From positions 1 through 5,453 of the forward strand of contig CAZKLS010000155.1 of the NCBI GenBank assembly GCA_964553405.1: a stretch of DNA of 5,453 nt, written 5' to 3'. The position numbers and the translations under genes are program-made. The notes beneath the pieces were generated by a model. It was not told the origin of the DNA. It was given only the letters and a program-made list of their open reading frames with translations, and made no database searches. Shown here piece by piece: positions 1 through 4,676 of the stretch (position 1 is the first letter of the stretch; every line of letters begins with the position of its first letter). The stretch is from DATIRA01 sp964553405. Its GTDB lineage: Bacteria > Pseudomonadota > Gammaproteobacteria > Steroidobacterales > Steroidobacteraceae.

Positions 1-504
1 GTGCGTTGATTTCTTCTGCACCGCCGCCGCTACCTCGGGGGCCCAGCGACGCGCCAGCTCCTTCAGCGTGCTCACGTCGAGGTTGCGATAGTGGAAGAAG
101 CGCTCGAGCGTAGGCATCTCGCGCGCCAGGAACCTGCGGTCCTGACAGACGCTGTTCCCGCACATCGGGGACGCGCCCGGCAGCGCATGCCTCTCGAGAA
201 AAGCCAGAGTCATCGATTCTGCTTCCGCCACGCTTACATCGCTACTCCGCACCCGCTCAGCGAGACCGGATGCCGCATGGGTCGTGCGATTCCATTCATC
301 CATCGCCTCGAGGACGCTCTCTGGCTGGTAGATGGCCACCACCGGCCCCTCTGCTACGATGTTGAGATTGGAGTCTGTCACTATCGTCGCGATTTCGATG
401 ATGTGATCGCTGAACGGATCGAGACCCGTCATCTCCAGATCGATCCAGACGAGATTCTCGCCCAGGAGGCTCGTCGTCTCGCTTCGCCCCGGCGGAGTAT
501 TCAT
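1..504 (-). CDS. orn: Oligoribonuclease Orn, C-terminus cut by window edge
   Basis: This is a 3'-to-5' exoribonuclease of the DEDDh family. It degrades the 2-5 nt RNAs left by other RNases, and also pGpG from c-di-GMP turnover, in the cytoplasm. The 168 visible codons match Orn along their whole length. Motif I, WIDLEMTGLDP, lies at residues 20-30 with the metal-binding D22 and E24. Motif II includes CGNSVCQDRRFL near residues 115-126 with D122. HYRNLDVSTLKELARRW follows at about 138-154. The last visible residue, H168, is by alignment the catalytic His of motif III. The final Asp and about 20-25 C-terminal residues lie off the left edge. The ATG at 504-502 is the only ATG before motif I. A TTG lies six codons upstream (522-520) and an in-frame TAG at 528-526. 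The N-terminus is about ten residues longer than in E. coli. No good Shine-Dalgarno precedes the ATG. The gene is divergent from the M48 protease gene. Confidence 0.97.
   Translation of the reverse strand, partial: MNTPPGRSETTSLLGENLVWIDLEMTGLDPFSDHIIEIATIVTDSNLNIVAEGPVVAIYQPESVLEAMDEWNRTTHAASGLAERVRSSDVSVAEAESMTLAFLERHALPGASPMCGNSVCQDRRFLAREMPTLERFFHYRNLDVSTLKELARRWAPEVAAAVQKKSTH
491..497 (+). promoter_or_regulatory. Possible ribosome binding site for the M48 protease (TTG start)
   Basis: GGCGGAG lies 6 bases before the TTG at 504, inside the antisense first codons of orn. It is the best purine-rich Shine-Dalgarno candidate for the protease and supports the TTG start. The alternative GTG at 564 has no comparable purine-rich stretch before it. 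Confidence 0.4.
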
Positions 505-1835
505 TGTCGCGGATTCTACCAAAGGCTACCCTTCGCCTCCGTGACCATTCCGAGCACCCTTCCGTGGCCTGGTTGACCACCGCGTTCCTCGCGGCGCTGA
601 TCCTGCGCCTCGCGGTCGAGTCCTGGCTGTCGGCGAGGCAGGTAGCTTATGTAAGGATGCACAGGGAGCACGTGCCGCCCAGCTTCGCCGCCGCCGTCTC
701 CGCTGCCGACCACGCCAAGGCGGCTGACTACACGGCGGCCCGCCAACGGCTAGGGATGCTGGAAGCCGCGTTCGACTCGGCGTTGTTGCTGGTGTTGACG
801 CTGGGGGGCGGCATCGCCCGTCTGGGAGAGCTCGCCTACCGCTGGTTCGACAACCCGCTGCTCCAGGGCACCGCGCACGTCCTGGCGGTCATGGGCGTAC
901 TGGCGGCCCTGTCCATACCCTTCAGCGCCTACCGGACCTTCGTCCTGGAGGAGCGGTTCGGCTTCAATCGCACAACCGTCCGGATGTTCCTGTCCGACCT
1001 GCTGAAGGGCGGGATCCTCAGCCTGCTGCTCGGCGGTGTCGTGATTGCAGTCGTGCTCGCGATCATGAGCTCGGCGGACCGTGCCTGGTGGCTGATCGCA
1101 TGGTTCGCCTGGCTGACCTTCTCGCTGGTCGTCACCTGGGCCTGGCCGCGCTTCATCGCCCCGCTGTTCAACAAGTTCACGCCACTGGCCGACGGCGAGT
1201 TGCGCTCGAGAATTGACGCGCTGCTCGGCCGCTGCGGCTTCGAGGCCGAGTCCATCTACGTCATGGACGGCTCCCGCCGATCTGCGCACGGAAATGCCTA
1301 TTTCACCGGGCTCGGCCGTCACAAGCGCATCGTCCTGTTCGACACGCTGCTCTCCTCGCTCACTCCGGTCCAGGCCGAAGCGGTGCTGGCGCATGAACTC
1401 GCCCACTTCAAGCTGCGACATATCCCGCAACGGCTGCTGGCCGCGGCACTGATGACCTTGGCGGGGTTTGCGCTGCTTGGCTGGCTGGCCGGGAAGCCGT
1501 GGTTCTATGCCTCGCTGGGCGTGCCAGAGCCCAGCGATGCTTCCGCCCTGTTGCTGTTCGTGCTCGTTTCACCGGTCTTTACCTGGGCCATTTCGCCGGC
1601 GCTGGCGGCATGGTCGCGCCGGCACGAATTCCAGGCCGACGCCTTCGCAGCCGAGCACAGTGACGCCTCCGGCCTCGCCGAGGCCCTGGTAGCCCTTTAC
1701 CGCGACAACGCGAGCACATTGACGCCCGACCCGGTCTACTCCGCCTTCTACGACTCGCACCCCCCGCCGGTTCGCCGCGTGGCCCGCCTCGAGCCAGGGC
1801 GGACTGCAGCGTTCGGCTCGCCTGCTGAGGCGTGA
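504..1835 (+). CDS. M48 family (Ste24/CAAX prenyl protease 1-like) membrane zinc metalloprotease
   Basis: This is an integral inner-membrane zinc endopeptidase of the Ste24 type. Eukaryotic members trim prenylated CAAX proteins; the substrates of bacterial members are largely unknown. It has 443 residues from the TTG start. Seven hydrophobic segments lie at about 22-40, 90-106, 122-141, 168-188, 194-214, 311-330 and 346-370. The zinc site is HELAH at 297-301 (ligands H297 and H301, catalytic E298). E375 in HEFQAD is the expected third ligand. Family motifs DGSRRSAHGNAYFTGLG (255-271) and SHPPPVRRVARL (418-429) are intact. Residues 1-20 are polar and basic and come before the usual hydrophobic N-terminus, so GTG 564 (423 residues, nearer the usual family length) is a serious alternative. 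TTG 504 is kept because GGCGGAG precedes it. The gene diverges from orn, and its stop overlaps the rsgA start. It is not HtpX, which is shorter and has a different topology. Confidence 0.92.
   Translation: MSRILPKATLRLRDHSEHPSVAWLTTAFLAALILRLAVESWLSARQVAYVRMHREHVPPSFAAAVSAADHAKAADYTAARQRLGMLEAAFDSALLLVLTLGGGIARLGELAYRWFDNPLLQGTAHVLAVMGVLAALSIPFSAYRTFVLEERFGFNRTTVRMFLSDLLKGGILSLLLGGVVIAVVLAIMSSADRAWWLIAWFAWLTFSLVVTWAWPRFIAPLFNKFTPLADGELRSRIDALLGRCGFEAESIYVMDGSRRSAHGNAYFTGLGRHKRIVLFDTLLSSLTPVQAEAVLAHELAHFKLRHIPQRLLAAALMTLAGFALLGWLAGKPWFYASLGVPEPSDASALLLFVLVSPVFTWAISPALAAWSRRHEFQADAFAAEHSDASGLAEALVALYRDNASTLTPDPVYSAFYDSHPPPVRRVARLEPGRTAAFGSPAEA
513..521 (-). promoter_or_regulatory. Candidate extended -10 promoter for orn
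   Basis: Read on the minus strand, TGGTAGAAT matches the extended -10 form TGnTAnAAT, with hexamer TAGAAT at 518-513. No good -35 hexamer is visible at 16-18 bases. The hexamer ends only 8 bases before the orn ATG, so transcription would begin within about two bases of the start codon and the mRNA would be leaderless or nearly so. This agrees with the lack of a ribosome binding site before orn, but the call rests on motif inspection alone. Confidence 0.35.
1827..1830 (+). promoter_or_regulatory. Ribosome binding site of rsgA
   Basis: GAGG lies 4 bases before ATG 1835, inside the last codons of the protease gene. The in-frame GTG at 1832 would leave a spacing of only 1 base, so the site favours the ATG. 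Its position inside the upstream gene suggests translational coupling. Confidence 0.55.
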
Positions 1836-2743
1836 TGGTCGGCAGCAAGCGGGGAACCGTGGTCGAGTCCTATGGACGCAGGGTGCTCGTCGAAGCGGCC
1901 GATGGAGAGACCCTCCCCTGCAAGCTGAAGGGCCGCAGGCTGGCGGTCGTGGCAGGCGACGAGGTCCAGATCGAACGGGGCCACGGTGCCGATGACTGGA
2001 CGGTCGTGGAACGACTACCTCGGCGCAACGCGCTGTCGCGCAGCGACAGTCGTGGCGTCGAAGAAACGATCGCCGCGAACCTGGACCAGCTCTGCGTCGT
2101 CGTCGCGCCGCGTCCGCCGTGCGACCCGTTCATCATCGACAGGTATCTCGCAGGGGCTGCGTTCGCCGGGATCGGGTCGCTGCTGATCGTCAACAAGGCC
2201 GACCTGCCACCAGAGAACTCGGCTCTGTCGTTTCTCGATGGCTTTGCGGGACTCGATCTTCCGACCCTCAAGGTGTCTGCCCGAACCGGGCTCGGCCTCG
2301 AGGAACTGAAGAAGGCCCTCTCCGGCAAGCGCAGCATGCTCGCGGGACAGTCCGGGGTGGGTAAATCGTCGCTTCTGAACGCGCTCGCCGGCGAGCAGGC
2401 CCGGGCGACGGGCAGTCTGTCCGAGTCGTCGGGCGAAGGCCGGCACACGACGGTCTCCTCTGCCATCCTCCGGCTGCCCTGGGGCGAACTGGCCGACTCC
2501 CCGGGCGTGCGGGATTACGCGCCCCCGGTCGTGCCGCTGCGCTACGTGCAAGCCGGTTTCTCCGAGATCGCTGAGCTGGCACCGGGATGCCGGTTTCTCG
2601 ACTGCCTGCACTTCCAGGAGCCCCAGTGCGCGGTCAGGGAGGCCGTCGAGGCGGGTCGGATCCACGCCCGGCGCTACGAGAGCTATCGCAGGCTCCTGAA
2701 TCTGACGCGCGATCTGGAAGAGCGACGCGGCTGGAGAAGCTGA
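1835..2743 (+). CDS. rsgA: Ribosome small subunit-dependent GTPase RsgA
   Basis: RsgA is a cytoplasmic GTPase that binds the maturing 30S subunit. GTP hydrolysis is linked to the final check of the decoding centre and release of assembly factors. The 302-residue protein has an N-terminal OB-fold region (about 5-65), then a circularly permuted GTPase domain. The G4 motif NKAD (120-123) comes first, then the G1 P-loop GQSGVGKSS (171-179), a switch region GRHTT (202-206), and G3 DSPG (221-224). This permuted order is diagnostic. The C-terminal zinc finger is C252-x4-C257-x-H259-x5-C265, within CRFLDCLHFQEPQC. The protein lacks the basic N-terminal extension of E. coli RsgA and is close to the length of the Bacillus form. 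The start is ATG 1835. It overlaps the protease stop by one base (TGATG), so the two genes are probably co-translated. All catalytic and zinc residues are intact. Confidence 0.97.
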   Translation: MVGSKRGTVVESYGRRVLVEAADGETLPCKLKGRRLAVVAGDEVQIERGHGADDWTVVERLPRRNALSRSDSRGVEETIAANLDQLCVVVAPRPPCDPFIIDRYLAGAAFAGIGSLLIVNKADLPPENSALSFLDGFAGLDLPTLKVSARTGLGLEELKKALSGKRSMLAGQSGVGKSSLLNALAGEQARATGSLSESSGEGRHTTVSSAILRLPWGELADSPGVRDYAPPVVPLRYVQAGFSEIAELAPGCRFLDCLHFQEPQCAVREAVEAGRIHARRYESYRRLLNLTRDLEERRGWRS

Positions 2744-2828
2744 AGATCGCACCGGATCTCCGGACGGTCCCCGGGCTGCAGACCTCCGGCAACCCATGGC
2801 CAGTCCGCTCCAGCGGCCCTGCCCGGTG

Positions 2829-2854
2829 CCAGCCGCGCACCCGGCCGGGGCTGG
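2829..2854 (+). repeat. Inverted repeat upstream of the etf promoter
   Basis: CCAGCC (2829-2834) and GGCTGG (2849-2854) are perfect inverted arms around a 14-base GC-rich loop. With G-U wobbles the stem can extend to 2825-2834 paired with 2849-2858, reaching into the candidate -10 box. There is no U-tract, so it is a poor classical terminator for rsgA. In such GC-rich sequence, arms of this length may be chance. Confidence 0.25.
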
Positions 2855-2860
2855 TATCAT
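2852..2860 (+). promoter_or_regulatory. etfB: Candidate extended -10 promoter of etfBA
   Basis: TGGTATCAT matches the extended -10 form TGnTATnAT, with hexamer TATCAT at 2855-2860 (5 of 6 to consensus). It opens a small AT-richer island (about 2855-2882) in otherwise very GC-rich sequence. No recognisable -35 lies at 16-18 bases, so the TG extension would have to compensate. Transcription would start near 2866-2868, leaving a leader of about 40 bases before the GTG start of etfB. Confidence 0.5.
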
Positions 2861-2864
2861 GTTG

Positions 2865-2874
2865 CGTTGCAACG
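2865..2874 (+). promoter_or_regulatory. Perfect 10-bp palindrome at the predicted etf start site (possible operator)
   Basis: CGTTGCAACG is a perfect palindrome just downstream of the candidate -10 box and over the expected transcription start. A repressor bound there could block initiation. Fatty-acid and amino-acid degradation regulators are known to control etf genes in proteobacteria, but I do not recognise this site as any particular regulator's consensus. Confidence 0.3.
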
Positions 2875-2890
2875 ATTATTCATGCAGAGC

Positions 2891-2897
2891 AGAGGAG
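2891..2897 (+). promoter_or_regulatory. etfB: Ribosome binding site that fixes the etfB GTG start
   Basis: AGAGGAG is a near-ideal Shine-Dalgarno 8 bases before GTG 2906. The in-frame TTG 2867 and ATG 2882 lie upstream of it and have no such site. ATG 2918 lies too far downstream and would remove the first beta strand. Confidence 0.85.
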
Positions 2898-2905
2898 ACG
2901 GGCGC

Positions 2906-3655
2906 GTGCGCAGAATCATGGTTGGCGTGAAGCGCGTGGTTGACTACAACGTCCGGATCCGGGTCAAGCCGGACAATTCGGGCGTAGTCACCGAGGGGGT
3001 CAAGATGAGCATCAACCCCTTCGACGAGATCGCGCTGGAGGAGGCACTCCGCATCAAGGAGCGGGGCCTGGCAGACGAGGTGCTGGCCATCAGCATCGGG
3101 CCGTCGGATGCACAGCAACAGCTGCGCACCGCGCTCGCGATGGGCGCGGACCGGGCAATCCTGGTCCAGACAGACGCGGCACTCGGCTCCTACACGGTGG
3201 CGCAGGTGTTCAAGAAACTGGTGGATCGCGAGTCTCCGCTGGCCGTGCTGCTGGGCAAGCAGGCGATTGACGACGACAACGGCCAGTCGGGTCCAATGCT
3301 CGCTGCGCTCTGGGACCGGCCGCAGGCGGTAGCCTGCTCCAAGATCGAGATCACCGACGGCAAGGCGACCGCCACTCGCGAGGTCGACGCCGGCCTCGAG
3401 ACGCTGGAACTGGACCTTCCGGCCGTGTTCACGGTCGATCTTCGGCTGAACGAGCCGCGCTACGTCAAGCTCCCCGACATCATGAAGGCGAAGAAGAAGC
3501 CGCTCGACACGCTGAGCCTCGACGAGCTCGGCGTCACGGGAGCCACTGCCTACCAGACGATGTCCGTCGAACCGCCGCCGCAGCGCCAGAAAGGCATCAT
3601 GGTCAAGGACGTTGCGGAACTCGTCGAAGGGCTGAAGAAGAAGGGGTTGGTGTAA
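2906..3655 (+). CDS. etfB: Electron transfer flavoprotein subunit beta
   Basis: This is the small subunit of soluble ETF. With EtfA it accepts electrons from acyl-CoA and other flavin dehydrogenases and delivers them to ETF:quinone oxidoreductase. It has 249 residues, the usual length. The start RRIMVGVKRVVDYNV aligns with the family's N-terminal strand. INPFDEIALEEALRIKE (36-52) and LRTALAMGADRAIL (73-86) are typical. The AMP-binding segment GKQAIDDDNGQSGPMLAAL (117-135) is intact, though NGQSGP differs slightly from the common form (roughly CNQTGQ). The partner-recognition loop LNEPRYVKLPDIMKAKKK lies at 181-198. The GTG start is chosen from the preceding AGAGGAG and the homology. AMP-type nucleotide binding and overall similarity to mitochondrial and proteobacterial ETF indicate the ordinary non-bifurcating group. 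The TAA stop overlaps the etfA start (TAATG). No dehydrogenase or ETF-quinone oxidoreductase gene is adjacent. Confidence 0.96.
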   Translation: MRRIMVGVKRVVDYNVRIRVKPDNSGVVTEGVKMSINPFDEIALEEALRIKERGLADEVLAISIGPSDAQQQLRTALAMGADRAILVQTDAALGSYTVAQVFKKLVDRESPLAVLLGKQAIDDDNGQSGPMLAALWDRPQAVACSKIEITDGKATATREVDAGLETLELDLPAVFTVDLRLNEPRYVKLPDIMKAKKKPLDTLSLDELGVTGATAYQTMSVEPPPQRQKGIMVKDVAELVEGLKKKGLV

Positions 3656-4596
3656 TGAGCAAGATCCTGATCATTGCCGAGCACGACGGCAAGAAGCTCA
3701 ACGCAAGCACCTCGAAGTGCCTGAGCTGCGCGGCCCAGATTCCCGGCGCTTCGGTTGACATCGCGGTCCTTGCTGCCGACGGCGCCGCCGTCGCAGCCGA
3801 GGCGGCAGCCCTGCAGGGCGTCGGCAAGGTGCTGCTGGTCGAGAACCCGGCCAACGCCGAGCCTGTCGCGGCCATACAGGCCCCACAGCTGGCAAAGCTC
3901 GCGGCCGACTACGACTACCTGCTCGGGCCGTCGACGACCTTCGGCCGGGACCTGCTGCCACGCGTCGCAGCGCTGCTCGGTGTCGGGCAGGTCAGTGACG
4001 TGATGGCCGTCCTGGGCGCGCGGCAGTTCAAGCGGCCGGTTTATGCCGGCAACGCGGTGCTGACGCTGGAGGTTCCCGAAGGCACGAAGATCGTCGCAAC
4101 GGTACGCGTCGCATCCTTCGAATCGGCGGCCCAGGGCGGCTCTGCGGCGGTAGAGAAGGTCGCGGTCGACGTACCGCTGCCGGATCACACGCGCTTCGTG
4201 TCCCGCTCAGCCGCGGCGACGGACCGGCCGGACCTTCAGACGGCGTCCCGGGTCGTCGCCGGCGGTCGTGCGCTCGGCAGCGAGGAGAACTTCAAGCTGA
4301 TCTACGACCTGGCGGACAAGCTCGGCGCCGCGGTCGGCGCCTCCCGGGCAGCCGTGGACGCCGGCTATGTGCCGAACGACCTGCAGGTCGGCCAGACGGG
4401 CAAGATCATCGCCCCTGAGCTGTACATCGCGATCGGCATTTCGGGTGCGATCCAGCACATGACCGGCATCAAGGACGCGCGGACGATCGTCGCGATCAAC
4501 AAGGACGGTGAGGCGCCGATCTTCGAGGTCGCGGACTTCGGGCTGGTCGGCGACCTGTTCACGATCCTGCCCGAGCTGCAGAAGCAGCTGGGCTAG
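3655..4596 (+). CDS. etfA: Electron transfer flavoprotein subunit alpha, FAD-binding
   Basis: This is the large ETF subunit, which holds the redox-active FAD. It has 313 residues, normal for the family. The N-terminal Rossmann-like domain (about 1-190) starts MSKILIIAEHDGKKLNAST and includes LGPSTTFGRDLLPRVAALLG (90-109). The C-terminal FAD domain (about 195-313) carries GGRALGSEENFKLIYDLA (203-220), GASRAAVDAGYVPNDLQVGQ (228-247), TGKIIAPELYIAIGISGAIQ (248-267) and AINKDGEAPIFEVADFGLVG (280-299). All are strongly conserved FAD-contact regions. ATG 3655 overlaps the etfB stop by one base, with AAGGGG at 3641-3646 eight bases upstream, so the subunits are probably made in coupled, equal amounts. 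A C22-x-x-C25 pair in the N-terminal domain is not part of the FAD site and has no known role that I can name. The TAG stop is at 4594-4596. Confidence 0.97.
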   Translation: MSKILIIAEHDGKKLNASTSKCLSCAAQIPGASVDIAVLAADGAAVAAEAAALQGVGKVLLVENPANAEPVAAIQAPQLAKLAADYDYLLGPSTTFGRDLLPRVAALLGVGQVSDVMAVLGARQFKRPVYAGNAVLTLEVPEGTKIVATVRVASFESAAQGGSAAVEKVAVDVPLPDHTRFVSRSAAATDRPDLQTASRVVAGGRALGSEENFKLIYDLADKLGAAVGASRAAVDAGYVPNDLQVGQTGKIIAPELYIAIGISGAIQHMTGIKDARTIVAINKDGEAPIFEVADFGLVGDLFTILPELQKQLG

Positions 4597-4622
4597 CGGA
4601 TCGACCCGGCTTGGCCTCACCA

Positions 4623-4653
4623 CCCTCCCCCGGGCCACCGGCCCGGGAGAGGG
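4623..4653. terminator. GC-rich hairpin between convergent etfA and ugd, likely terminator
   Basis: The arms 4623-4636 and 4640-4653 pair at 13 of 14 positions (one C-A mismatch at 4628/4648) around a 3-base loop. The hairpin lies 26 bases after the etfA stop and 23 bases past the ugd stop on the other strand. The convergent gap and symmetry fit a bidirectional terminator. There is no U-tract on either strand, so it would not be a classical Rho-independent terminator; it may pause polymerase or protect 3' ends. The outer CCCTC/GAGGG arms resemble dispersed intergenic hairpins common in GC-rich proteobacteria. The palindromes GGGCCGGCCC (4651-4660) and GCGGCCGC (4664-4671) follow directly. Confidence 0.6.
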
Positions 4654-4676
4654 CCGGCCCGAGGCGGCCGCGGCAC

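Noticed and set aside
91..576. 161-codon plus-strand reading frame opposite orn
   Set aside because: It lies almost wholly antisense to the clearly homologous orn gene and its product resembles no family I know. It is a by-product of GC-rich codon bias.
750..1430. 226-codon minus-strand reading frame opposite the M48 protease
   Set aside because: It is antisense to the protease, including its HELAH motif, and has low-complexity charged composition with no recognisable domain.
2744..2850. Classical Rho-independent terminator after rsgA
   Set aside because: Several short GC-rich inverted repeats are present (for example CCGGA/TCCGG at 2752-2763), but none has a stable stem with a following U-tract.
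2015..2872. 285-codon minus-strand reading frame opposite rsgA
   Set aside because: It is long but antisense to an intact RsgA with every GTPase and zinc motif. Its composition (rich in Arg, Gly and Ala) is typical of a shadow frame in GC-rich DNA.
2867..2905. Longer etfB starting at TTG 2867 or ATG 2882
   Set aside because: The extra residues precede the family's N-terminal strand, and the strong AGAGGAG site lies inside them, 8 bases before GTG 2906. The predicted transcription start is also close to 2867.
2838..2905. Riboswitch or small RNA in the etfB leader
   Set aside because: The predicted leader is only about 40 bases and shows no aptamer-like fold beyond the short palindrome.
2587..2943. 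118-codon plus-strand frame from the rsgA end into etfB
   Set aside because: It overlaps both genes out of frame and spans the promoter-like region. Its Arg/Pro/Gly-rich product has no recognisable family.
3550..4188. 212-codon minus-strand reading frame across the etfB/etfA junction
   Set aside because: It lies antisense to two conserved genes and has no recognisable domain or supporting ribosome binding site.
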